A DNA stretch of 7,371 nt from an uncultured Lysobacteraceae bacterium (GCA_946480705.1 CAMLLF010000182.1:1-7371), one strand, 5' to 3'. Counted from the first letter of the stretch, positions 1 to 6,112 are shown. Translations and numbers: made by a program. The notes: generated by a model from the letters alone, not told the origin.

Positions 1-2
1 GG

Positions 3-78
3 CTTGCCGGGCGAGCCCGTAGGCGCGTTCGACGCCGCCGAACACCGGGGCGCCGAACGTCAGATTGGCGCGGCCGTT
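3..78 (-). other. Short minus-strand stretch with coding character, unidentified
   Basis: Read on the minus strand from 78 down to 3, the DNA is open and gives natural-looking protein (NGRANLTFGAPVFGGVER, then AYGLARQA) with G or C in nearly every third codon position. The plus-strand frames over the same bases are less protein-like, and the frame of the downstream hydrolase has a stop at 20-22. Above about position 80 the minus-strand reading turns into a run of Thr codons opposite the DDSH-type fragment and is no longer convincing. It could be a piece of a neighbouring gene joined in inverted orientation. I do not recognise the family. Confidence 0.25.
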
Positions 79-946
79 CCCCGAGAACGTCGTGGTCGTG
101 GTGGACGACTCGCACGGCGTGGGCGCCTTCGGCTCGTGCTGGCAGGGCGTGAGCGCGATGTACCAGCGGCTCGACGGCACGCCGGCGCGCGTCGACATGG
201 GATACAACTACAGCGGCATCCCGGCGCGGCCCGAAGGCGGCGCCTGGAGCAACGTGACCGATCTGCTGCGCTACGTGCAGATGGAACTCGACGGCGGACG
301 GCTGCCCGACGGCACGCGCTACATCGGTGAAGCGCCGCTGCTCGCGCGGCGCGAGCAGCAGGTCACGCGCGGCGACGATCTCGGCTACGGCATCGGCGTG
401 AAGATCGACCGCAGCACCGGCGCGACGCTGTTGCATCACGGCGGCATCATGGCCGGCTACGTGTCCGACATGATGTGGCTGCCGGAACATCGCGTCGGTG
501 CGGTGATCCTGATCAACGCCGAGGAAGGCACGAGCGTGCGCGGCCTGTTCCGCCGGCGCCTGCTCGAAGTGCTGTTCGACGGCCGCGCCGAAGCGCAGGC
601 CAAGGTCGAGGTGCAGCGGCGCACGCTCGCCGACCGGGCCGCGGCCGATCGCAAACGGCTCGACGTGCCGGCTGATGCCGCAGCGACGCGCGCGCTCGCC
701 TCGCGCTATCGCGAGGCGTCGCTCGGCGACATCGAAATCCGCGTCGCGAACGGCCGCACGCATTTCGACTTCGGCGGCTGGGACAGCGAGGTCGCGACAC
801 GCCGCGACGACGACGGCACGCTGTCGTTCGTGACGATCTCGCCGGGCGTGACCGGCTATCCGTTCGTCGTCGGCGAGTCCGGCGGCAAGCGCACGCTCGT
901 GCTGCGCGACGCGCAGCGCGAGTATCGGTTTGTCGAGGTCGATTGA
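65..946 (+). CDS. Serine hydrolase, beta-lactamase family; 5'-truncated and chimeric
   Basis: From about residue 32 (position 158) to the end this is the C-terminal part of a class C beta-lactamase/D-alanyl-D-alanine carboxypeptidase-like hydrolase. GGAWSNVTDLLRYVQMEL (58-75) is the conserved segment typical of this family. YGIGVKI (108-114) precedes HHGGIMAGY (124-132), whose H-x-G supplies the third catalytic motif in place of K-T-G. A C-terminal accessory domain follows (about 205-293), ending RDAQREYRFVEVD. The nucleophile motif S-x-x-K and the Y-x-N motif, which lie upstream in the family, are missing because the gene is interrupted near 134-157 by foreign sequence. TTG 65 is only the first start after the TAG at 20-22; it has no convincing ribosome site and is probably not a real start. 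As it stands the product should be inactive. The original gene was perhaps twice as long. The identity of the C-terminal part is secure; the start is not. Confidence 0.75.
   Translation: MARPFPENVVVVVDDSHGVGAFGSCWQGVSAMYQRLDGTPARVDMGYNYSGIPARPEGGAWSNVTDLLRYVQMELDGGRLPDGTRYIGEAPLLARREQQVTRGDDLGYGIGVKIDRSTGATLLHHGGIMAGYVSDMMWLPEHRVGAVILINAEEGTSVRGLFRRRLLEVLFDGRAEAQAKVEVQRRTLADRAAADRKRLDVPADAAATRALASRYREASLGDIEIRVANGRTHFDFGGWDSEVATRRDDDGTLSFVTISPGVTGYPFVVGESGGKRTLVLRDAQREYRFVEVD
71..133 (+). pseudogene. Fragment resembling the PLP site of an AONS/Kbl-type alpha-oxoamine synthase
   Basis: About 20 codons read FPENVVVVVDDSHGVGAFG (residues 5-23 counted from TTG 65). A hydrophobic beta-strand followed by D-D-S-H-x-V-G is the hallmark of the PLP-binding region of alpha-oxoamine synthases such as 2-amino-3-ketobutyrate CoA ligase (Kbl) and 8-amino-7-oxononanoate synthase, where the Asp contacts the cofactor ring nitrogen. 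Nothing else of that enzyme is present: the frame has a TAG at 20-22, and after about position 134 it continues straight into serine-hydrolase sequence. I read this as a displaced fragment, from recombination or a misassembled contig end, and not as a gene. The match is from memory of the motif and was not searched. Confidence 0.5.
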
Positions 947-994
947 GCGAGTGGCGCGGCGGCGTGATGTCCGGGGCAGCGGGAGGGATGCAGC

Positions 995-1088
995 GGAGCG
1001 TGGGAGAGTGAGAAACGAGTACGGGCAGTCCGCAGCAGCGAAAGCCTCGCTGCGGCGTTGGACACGCTTTTCTCACGCCTCTCGCTCC
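995..1088. terminator. Nested palindromic element between convergent genes, possible bidirectional terminator
   Basis: Three nested pairings fold the gap between two convergent genes. GGAGCG (995-1000) pairs with CGCTCC (1083-1088), GTGAGAAA (1008-1015) with TTTCTCAC (1069-1076), and CCGCAGC (1030-1036) with GCTGCGG (1049-1055). The outer arms carry small bulges. The position, 50 bases after the hydrolase stop and 4 bases after the methyltransferase stop, fits a transcription stop for both strands, although there is no long T-tract. The look of the arms is reminiscent of dispersed intergenic palindromes common in Xanthomonadaceae genomes, so a REP-like repeat is an equal possibility. Confidence 0.45.
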
Positions 1089-1092
1089 TTCC

Positions 1093-1953
1093 TCATGCAA
1101 GCCCGCGCGCAACGATGGTCCAGCAGGCCGCCGTGAAGCGCACGACCTCGCCGTGAACATGAGGCGCGAACGCCGCGCGCACGGCCTCGACGACGCGCTC
1201 GCGCAGTTGCGCATCGGCCTGCTGCAGCACGAGGCCGACCGGACCGAGCCGCGTCATGTAGCGTTCGAGGTCGCTGGCCGGCAGTTCGCAGTCGACGTCG
1301 AGCCGCATGATCGCGATCTCGCGCCAGCCGGCGCGTTCGAGGATGCCGGTCACGCGCGTGGCGTCGGCGAACGCGAACTGGCCCGGCGCGTCGGGCTGCC
1401 GCTGCGGCAGATTCGGCAGCAGCGGAGCCGCGGCGCGCTCGGCCGCGACCATGAACGGGTTCTCCGCGACGCTGCGCCAGACGATGCCGTGGAACAGCGC
1501 GCCGGCCGTCGCAGCCGCGTGCAGGTTCGCGAATGCGCGCACCGGATCGTCGAAGAACATCAGGCCGAAGCGCGACACGATCGCGTCGAACGCCGCCGGC
1601 GCGAAGGCGTGCGTCTGTGCGTTCGCACAGACGAAGTCGGCGTTCGCGCGCTGCCCGGCGGCGCGGGCGCGCGCCAGCGCGGTCATCGGTTCGGAGATAT
1701 CGACACCCGTGCAGTGGCCCGCCGTACCGAGGTGTCGCGCGATCGCGAGCGTGGTCGCGCCGGTGCCGCAGCCCACGTCGAGCACGCGCGTCGCGCCGGC
1801 ACGCGCGACCGCGTCGACGAGTTCGCGCTGGAACGGCAGGAACAGGCGGTCGAGCGGATCCTGCAGGTCGACCCAGGCCTGGCCGGCAGGGCCGTTCCAG
1901 AGCCGCGTCTGCTCGTCGGCAGTCGTGCCGGCGCTCGTGTCGGTGGTATGCAT
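1093..1953 (-). CDS. Class I SAM-dependent methyltransferase (UbiE/Methyltransf_11-like)
   Basis: A 286-aa soluble protein. VLDVGCGTG (57-65) is motif I, the glycine-rich SAM loop. GVDIS (83-87) ends strand 2 with the acidic residue (D85) that binds the SAM ribose. D106 in DFVCANAQT lies where the adenine contact is expected, and FDAIVSRFGLMFFDDP (122-137) corresponds to motif IV and the following helix. The rest (140-286) is the usual variable substrate-binding part, so the substrate cannot be named. The start is ATG 1953: it has GGGA about 8 bases upstream and lies just downstream of the MerR-type promoter. An in-frame ATG at 2082 would run back through that promoter and into the divergent regulator gene, with non-protein-like sequence. 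The gene is divergent from the MerR gene and probably its target. Confidence 0.88.
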   Translation of the reverse strand: MHTTDTSAGTTADEQTRLWNGPAGQAWVDLQDPLDRLFLPFQRELVDAVARAGATRVLDVGCGTGATTLAIARHLGTAGHCTGVDISEPMTALARARAAGQRANADFVCANAQTHAFAPAAFDAIVSRFGLMFFDDPVRAFANLHAAATAGALFHGIVWRSVAENPFMVAAERAAAPLLPNLPQRQPDAPGQFAFADATRVTGILERAGWREIAIMRLDVDCELPASDLERYMTRLGPVGLVLQQADAQLRERVVEAVRAAFAPHVHGEVVRFTAACWTIVARGLA

Positions 1954-1991
1954 GAGTGGTTCCCGGCTTGCCGGAATGCGGCGGAGACGGC

Positions 1992-2022
1992 ACTCTGCCA
2001 CTTGAAGTCGACTTGAGGTCAA
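1992..2022 (-). promoter_or_regulatory. MerR-type promoter/operator of the methyltransferase gene
   Basis: On the minus strand, TTGACC (-35, at 2022-2017) is followed by a 19-bp spacer (2016-1998) and CAGAGT (-10, at 1997-1992; 3 of 6 consensus bases). The spacer holds a dyad centred on GTCGAC: AAGTCGACTT is a perfect 10-bp palindrome, widening to CCTCAAGTCGACTTCAAG. It closely resembles the SoxR box CCTCAAGTTAACTTGAGG and shares the GTCGAC centre with the ZntR operator. Overlong 19-20 bp spacers with a central dyad are the hallmark of promoters that MerR proteins activate by distorting DNA. Transcription would start near 1985, giving a leader of about 30 bases. The plus-strand MerR ribosome site GAGG (2015-2018) lies inside the same element, so binding could also affect regulator expression. 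Confidence 0.75.
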
Positions 2023-2026
2023 GCGC

Positions 2027-2455
2027 ATGGGCGAACTCGATATCGTCGAACTCGGCAAACGCAGTGGACTGCCGTCCTCCACCTTGCGCTACTACGAGGA
2101 AAAAGGCCTGATCGCGTCGATCGGCCGGCGCGGCCTGCGCCGCGTATTCGACGCCGGCGTGCTCGACCGCCTCGCGCTGATCGCGCTCGGTCGCGCCGCC
2201 GGCTTCTCGCTCGACGAAATGGCCGGCCTGTTCGCGCCCGACGGCACGCCGCGCATCGACCGGCAGCTGCTGGTCCGCAAGGCCGACGCGCTCGACGAAA
2301 CGATCCGGCAACTGCGCGTCATGCGCGACGGCCTGCGCCACGCCGCCGCCTGCCGCGCGGCGAGCCATATGGAATGTCCGACGTTCCGGCGCATTCTGAA
2401 GGCGGCGTCGGCCGGCGCGCTGGGGCCGCGGAAGCGGGGGCGGGTAGTGGCCTGA
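2027..2455 (+). CDS. MerR-family transcriptional regulator
   Basis: A 142-aa DNA-binding protein. The winged helix-turn-helix occupies about 3-72: DIVELGKRSGLPSSTLRYYE (5-24) is the classic MerR recognition region, followed by KGLI (26-29) and RRVFDAGVLDRL (38-49). A dimerising coiled-coil helix follows (about 76-107). The C-terminal effector segment has two cysteines, C109 and C117 (HAAACRAASHMECPTF), spaced nine residues apart counting both, with a nearby His. This could be a metal or redox sensor, but it is not the SoxR iron-sulfur cluster motif or a recognisable CueR/ZntR loop. ATG 2027 has GAGG at 2015-2018 (8-base spacing). The basic tail (134-142) may be disordered. The gene is divergent from the methyltransferase across a MerR-type operator, its likely target. 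Confidence 0.9.
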   Translation: MGELDIVELGKRSGLPSSTLRYYEEKGLIASIGRRGLRRVFDAGVLDRLALIALGRAAGFSLDEMAGLFAPDGTPRIDRQLLVRKADALDETIRQLRVMRDGLRHAAACRAASHMECPTFRRILKAASAGALGPRKRGRVVA

Positions 2456-2472
2456 GGGGATGAGGCATGCAG

Positions 2473-2490
2473 GCGCGGTATCGTCCGCGC
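2473..2490 (+). terminator. Short GC hairpin downstream of the MerR gene
   Basis: GCGCGG (2473-2478) and CCGCGC (2485-2490) form a perfect 6-bp stem around a 6-base loop, 18 bases after the MerR stop codon. No T-run follows, so as an intrinsic terminator it is weak. It is the only clear structure in the 117-base gap before the next gene (2456-2572). Confidence 0.25.
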
Positions 2491-2572
2491 AATGAGAGAT
2501 CGTGCGCACAAAATGCACTGTTGACTATTGCGATCCCGAAGCTGTCGTCACGTCGGGCCGGAGAGCATTGCC

Positions 2573-3301
2573 ATGCCGGAAAGTGAGGGCGAGAAAGCGG
2601 CGGTTGCCGCCGAACGGTATTTCGCGTTCGTCGAATCGCTCGATGAATTTCAGGATCGGCCGGACGATGGCGCGGACGTGCCGGCCGAGCCCGACGGCTG
2701 GCGCGCGTTGCGCGAGCGCCGCCGCGACGAGGGGCTGGCCGGCCCGAATCACGTCGCCTGGCTCGACTGCGTCGAAGCAGACTATTTCCTCGCGCTGCCG
2801 TGGCTCGGCGAGCCGTGCGAGCGCGGCAATTCCGAACATTCCGCGAGACGCCGCGTCCGTCTGCAGGAACTCGATCCCGCCCGACTCGTGGTCGTGGTCG
2901 TGCTGCTGGACGATTCACAGCAGGCGGAACTGGCCGATTCGGCATGGCACCGCATTCGGATCGGGGACGGCGCAGGCATACCGGTCATCGTCGCGGATGC
3001 ATTCGACACGGCGCTCGAAGCCGAGGTGCCGGCACTGCGGCACCTGGAACTGGACGGACCGTGCGGCGACGACGAACTGGGCCTGCTGCTGAGCGCTTTC
3101 AGTCTCGACTTCCTCCCCGATGCCGGCTTCGACGAGCGCGGACGCACGCCGCCGGTGCCGCTGCCGATGCCTGCTCCAGCCGGCAGCTTCAGGCCGCTGC
3201 AGGCGGTCGGCAGGCCGCACGACGAAAACCGGGAAGGCACGCGAAGCGATGACGATGACGACAACAATCAGGCCACCACGAGTTTGGGAGCGCTTTCGTG
3301 A
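2573..3301 (+). CDS. Unrecognised acidic protein, partner of a ComEC-like hydrolase
   Basis: A 242-aa cytoplasmic protein with no signal peptide or membrane span, which I cannot assign to a family. The N-terminus (1-60) is acidic and helix-rich. The middle (60-185) looks folded: PNHVAWLDCVEADYFLALPWLGEPC (58-82), then a strong beta-strand LVVVVVLLDD (105-114), a second strand GIPVIVADAF (135-144) and LGLLLSAFSLDFLPD (169-183). This suggests an alternating alpha/beta domain. The last 50 residues are Pro-rich and then low-complexity, with five Asp in a row (226-230), and look disordered. ATG 2573 is chosen because GGAGAG (2560-2565) lies 7 bases upstream; an ATG at 2528 lacks such a site. The stop overlaps the GTG start of the hydrolase gene (GTGA at 3298), so the two are translationally coupled and their products probably act together. 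Confidence 0.75.
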   Translation: MPESEGEKAAVAAERYFAFVESLDEFQDRPDDGADVPAEPDGWRALRERRRDEGLAGPNHVAWLDCVEADYFLALPWLGEPCERGNSEHSARRRVRLQELDPARLVVVVVLLDDSQQAELADSAWHRIRIGDGAGIPVIVADAFDTALEAEVPALRHLELDGPCGDDELGLLLSAFSLDFLPDAGFDERGRTPPVPLPMPAPAGSFRPLQAVGRPHDENREGTRSDDDDDNNQATTSLGALS

Positions 3302-4191
3302 GTGTGCAGAAAGTGGATGTCGGACTCGTCGTCCCGACGGTCGATGACGGGGACGGGTTCCTCCTGTTCGATCCCGATCGCGTCAAGGCGTTGAAGGGAT
3401 TGCGCGTATTCGACGTCGGCCAGGGGGACTGCATCGGTTTGCGCGACCAGGACGACCGGGTCTTCTGCTACATCGACTACGGCGGCCTCAACGACCACCC
3501 CGACAAGGCAAACCCGTCGGACACCGCCGAGCGCCTGCCGGTCGGCAGCGAAAAGCCGGTGTCCATCGTGCTGACGCATTGGGACAAGGACCACTTCTGG
3601 TCGGCCAGCAAGAATGCGCAGGCGCGCGATGTGCCGTGGCTCGTGCCGCGCCAGCATGTGTCGCCGCGCACGGCACTATTCGCGAGCGGACTTCGCCGCG
3701 CGGCCTGCTGGCCCGAGTCGCTCGGCGATCGCACCGATACGTACTACATAGGGCGCGAATTCGAGCTTCAGATCCGCAAGTGCGGCGCGTTCGACCCCGA
3801 CAGGCCGGACAAGGACAGAAACCTTTCCGGCCTGGCTGTTACGTTGATCAAGCGCGAACGCGACGGGCGAGACCAGATCATGATTCTGCCGGGCGATTGT
3901 CCGTTCGACCGCATACCGCGCCTGCCCGCAGGCAGGATCGTCGGCGTCGTGGCCTATCACCATGGTGCCGGCGCGTACTGGAGTGCGCAGACGACGGGCG
4001 TACTTGTAGACGGTGGAAGGCACGTGCGCTGGGTGTATTCGTTCGGGCACAACCGCTACGGTCACCCTCGGCGCGGCAACTACGATGCCGTCTGTGCAGC
4101 CTGCAACGCCGAAGCCCGGTCCACGCCGCAGGCCAGAGCGGACGGCGAGTTCGCCCAGGATGTGAGCTGGCACAGCCAGTCCGGGTGGTAG
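3298..4191 (+). CDS. ComEC-like metallo-beta-lactamase-fold hydrolase, stand-alone
   Basis: A 297-aa soluble protein with the metallo-beta-lactamase fold in the ComEC/Rec2 C-terminal-domain style. The motifs in order are VFDVGQGDC (37-45), YIDYGG (58-63), the metal-binding H-x-D-x-D-H as THWDKDH (93-99; H94, D96, D98, H99), ILPGDC (196-201, with D200 as bridging ligand), YHHGA (220-224) and FGHNRYGHP (249-257). These match ComEC's SHxDxDH, TGD, HHGS and N-x-YGHP, so the metal site looks complete and the enzyme active. ComEC-related domains are nucleases or phosphodiesterases; the substrate here is unknown. It has none of the ComEC membrane domains. GTG 3298 has GGGAG (3286-3290) 7 bases upstream and overlaps the preceding stop. 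G+C is lower than in the flanking genes (34/60 at 3721-3780), a hint of horizontal acquisition. Confidence 0.85.
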   Translation: MSVQKVDVGLVVPTVDDGDGFLLFDPDRVKALKGLRVFDVGQGDCIGLRDQDDRVFCYIDYGGLNDHPDKANPSDTAERLPVGSEKPVSIVLTHWDKDHFWSASKNAQARDVPWLVPRQHVSPRTALFASGLRRAACWPESLGDRTDTYYIGREFELQIRKCGAFDPDRPDKDRNLSGLAVTLIKRERDGRDQIMILPGDCPFDRIPRLPAGRIVGVVAYHHGAGAYWSAQTTGVLVDGGRHVRWVYSFGHNRYGHPRRGNYDAVCAACNAEARSTPQARADGEFAQDVSWHSQSGW

Positions 4192-4197
4192 CCGGCC

Positions 4198-4268
4198 TTC
4201 CCGTTCGCCGCCACTCCGATCCCGTTGGCTGCACGATCGCTCAACCGCCGCGGCAATTGCGGCACACT
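4198..4268 (+). promoter_or_regulatory. Predicted LytTR direct-repeat site and promoter of the kinase/regulator operon
   Basis: Two direct copies of a 14-mer, TTCCCGTTCGCCGC (4198-4211) and ATCCCGTTGGCTGC (4219-4232), start exactly 21 bp apart, two helical turns. LytTR regulators bind paired direct repeats with a GTT core and this period. A -10-like CACACT (4263-4268; 3 of 6 bases) starts 42 bp after the CCCGTT core of the second copy, and there is no good -35, as in activator-dependent promoters. Start of transcription would fall close to GTG 4275, so the mRNA may be almost leaderless; no clear Shine-Dalgarno is seen. The same arrangement recurs at 6193-6263. Confidence 0.5.
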
Positions 4269-4274
4269 CCGCGC

Positions 4275-5333
4275 GTGAAAACCCGCCATTTCCTGCTCAT
4301 CGCCGCGTCGTTCTGGATCCTGTTCGGCGTCGTCACCGGCATCCTCGTGTGGATCAGCATGCTCGATCACGGACATTCCGTGCCGTGGCTGCTGAGTTTT
4401 TTCATCATCGTCTGGTCGGCCTGGATCGTGCCGACCTACGTGATCCTGCGGCTGACGCGGCGGTTTCCGGACCACGGATTCCCCGCGCGCGTGATCGCGA
4501 TCCATGTCGTGGCGGCCAATGTCATCGCCGTGCTGCACTCGCTGTTCGAGATCGCCGTCATGCTCTGGATGCGGCCCTACGACCGGATGACCTCGACCTG
4601 GGCCGAGCTCGATCTGACCACCTTCCTGTTCGCGCACGTGCCGCTGAACTGGATCCTCTATTGCCTGATCCTCGGCAGCGTCCTCGCGTTCGAGTACTAC
4701 CAGCGCTACCACGAGCGCGCGCTGCGCGCCGCGCAGCTCGAACGCTCGCTGGGCGATGCGAAGCTGCACGCGCTCGAGCTGCAGCTGCGGCCGCATTTCC
4801 TGTTCAACACGCTCAATGCGATTGCCGGTCTCGTACGCAGCCAGCGCAACGACCAGGCGGTTACGATGATCGCCGGGCTCGCCGACCTGCTGCGCTATTC
4901 GCTCGACCAGGCCGAGCGCCAGCGCGTGCCGCTGGCCGAGGAAATCACGATGCTCGAGCGCTATCTCGACATCGAGATGGTGCGCTTCTCCGACCGGCTG
5001 ACCTGCACGATCGCGATCGACGCGGAGGCGGGCCGCGCGCTCGTGCCGAACCTGATCCTGCAGCCGCTCGCCGAGAACGCGGCGCGTCACGGCATTGCGA
5101 AGCTCGCGGGGCCCGGCAGCGTGTCGATCGAGGCCAGCCGCGCCGGCGAGCGTCTGCAGCTGCGCATCCGCAACAGCGGCACGCTCGCGTCCGACATCGT
5201 CGAAGGCATCGGCATCCGCAATACCCGCGAACGCCTGCGCGCGCTGTACGGCGAGTCGGCCGCGTTCCGCCTCGCCGCAGTCGACGGCGGCGTGCTCGCG
5301 ACGCTCGATCTGCCCTGGGAAACCGCGCGGTGA
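4275..5333 (+). CDS. LytS/YpdA-type membrane sensor histidine kinase
   Basis: A 352-aa inner-membrane kinase. Four hydrophobic segments lie at about 5-29, 38-60, 72-98 and 117-140, with no separate sensor domain, so the signal is probably sensed in or at the membrane. A linker helix (145-165) leads into the His_kinase (PF06580) domain. LELQLRPHFLFNTLNAI (167-183) carries the predicted phosphorylated H174. PNLILQPLAENAARHG (258-273) is the N-box of the ATP-binding domain, with N268, and GIGIRNTRERL (311-321) is the glycine-rich lid. The usual D-G box reads RNSG (299-302), a variant common in this family. GTG 4275 is chosen because it keeps the first membrane segment whole; the next in-frame ATG is residue 30. 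Its stop overlaps the response-regulator start (GTGA at 5330), and the pair should form one phosphorelay. Confidence 0.92.
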   Translation: MKTRHFLLIAASFWILFGVVTGILVWISMLDHGHSVPWLLSFFIIVWSAWIVPTYVILRLTRRFPDHGFPARVIAIHVVAANVIAVLHSLFEIAVMLWMRPYDRMTSTWAELDLTTFLFAHVPLNWILYCLILGSVLAFEYYQRYHERALRAAQLERSLGDAKLHALELQLRPHFLFNTLNAIAGLVRSQRNDQAVTMIAGLADLLRYSLDQAERQRVPLAEEITMLERYLDIEMVRFSDRLTCTIAIDAEAGRALVPNLILQPLAENAARHGIAKLAGPGSVSIEASRAGERLQLRIRNSGTLASDIVEGIGIRNTRERLRALYGESAAFRLAAVDGGVLATLDLPWETAR

Positions 5334-6112
5334 GCGCGGCCGGGACGACGCGTCTCAAGGTGCTGATCGTCGACGACGAGCCGCTCGCGCGCGCGAACGT
5401 CGAGGCGCTGCTGGGCGGCGATCCGGAGATCGAGGTCGTCGGCCAGGCCAGCGGCGTCGACGCCGTCGCGCTGGTTGCGCGGCTGCGCCCGGACATTGTC
5501 TTTCTCGACATCCAGATGCCCGAAGTCGACGGCTTCGCGCTGCTCGAACTCATCGGCGCCGACGCCGTGCCGGCCATCGTGTTCGTCACGGCCTACGACC
5601 GCTACGCACTGCGCGCGTTCGACGTGCACGCGCTCGACTATCTGCTCAAGCCTTTCAGCGACGCGCGCTTCGCGAGCGCGCTCGCGCGCGCCAAGACGCA
5701 GGCGCGCACGCACCGGCGCGGCGAACTCGACGCGCGCATCGCCGAACTCCTGCGCGCGCAGCAGTCGCCGCGCACGCGCTTTCTCGTACCGGCGCGCGAC
5801 AAGACCGTCGTCGTCGAGGCCGGCCAGGTCGACTGGATCGAGGCGGCCGACTACTACATCTGCCTGCACTGCGGCGGCACGAGCCATCTGCTGCGCGACA
5901 CCATGGACGAGATCGAGCGCCAGCTCGATCCGCAGCTGTTCTTCCGCGTACACCGCTCGGCGATCGTCAATCTCGCGCGCGTGCGCGAGATCCATCCGCT
6001 GTTTCGCGGCGACTGCGAGCTGAAGCTCGCCGACGGCACGACCGTGCGCCTGAGCCGCAACCGCCGGCGCGAGTTCGAGGCGCGCTTCGCGCAGCTCGGC
6101 GTGCGCCGTTGA
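5330..6112 (+). CDS. LytTR-family response regulator
   Basis: A 260-aa transcription factor. The receiver domain is 9-122: acidic pocket D15/D16 in VDDEPLAR, phosphorylated D60 in VFLDIQMP, T87 in FVTAYD and K107 in LLKPF, all intact. A helical linker (123-148) joins a LytTR DNA-binding domain (150-257), seen in VDWIEAADYYICLH (167-180), FFRVHRSAIVNLARV (204-218) and the ending TTVRLSRNRRREFE (237-250). It resembles the AlgR/LytR/YpdB group. GTG 5330 shares bases with the kinase stop, and GGGA (5317-5320) lies 9 bases upstream. Predicted targets in this window are the paired 14-mers in front of the kinase gene and of the rhodanese gene; this is inference from motif geometry. Confidence 0.93.
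   Translation: MSAAGTTRLKVLIVDDEPLARANVEALLGGDPEIEVVGQASGVDAVALVARLRPDIVFLDIQMPEVDGFALLELIGADAVPAIVFVTAYDRYALRAFDVHALDYLLKPFSDARFASALARAKTQARTHRRGELDARIAELLRAQQSPRTRFLVPARDKTVVVEAGQVDWIEAADYYICLHCGGTSHLLRDTMDEIERQLDPQLFFRVHRSAIVNLARVREIHPLFRGDCELKLADGTTVRLSRNRRREFEARFAQLGVRR

Noticed and set aside
65..946. Calling an intact beta-lactamase or a natural synthase-hydrolase fusion
   Set aside because: The S-x-x-K and Y-x-N catalytic motifs are absent, and only about 20 residues of the synthase are present, without its catalytic lysine region.
1153..2016. Plus-strand open frame (287 codons) over the methyltransferase
   Set aside because: The minus strand shows a full methyltransferase motif series, and the plus reading has no recognisable protein features.
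1954..2082. Longer methyltransferase start at ATG 2082 on the minus strand
   Set aside because: It would run through the MerR-type promoter and 56 bases of the divergent regulator gene, the extra residues are not protein-like, and ATG 1953 has a ribosome site.
2521..2550. TTGACT at 2521-2526 as a -35 for the orphan/hydrolase unit
   Set aside because: No acceptable -10 lies 16-18 bases downstream (TCGTCA at the right place), so a promoter could not be supported.
3579..4274. N-terminal extension of the kinase frame upstream of GTG 4275
   Set aside because: It overlaps the hydrolase gene out of frame and gives Arg-rich non-domain sequence. The first membrane helix begins right after GTG 4275.
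4080..5995. Long minus-strand open frames opposite the histidine kinase and response regulator
   Set aside because: The plus strand encodes complete, motif-perfect LytS and LytTR proteins; the antisense translations are compositional shadows.
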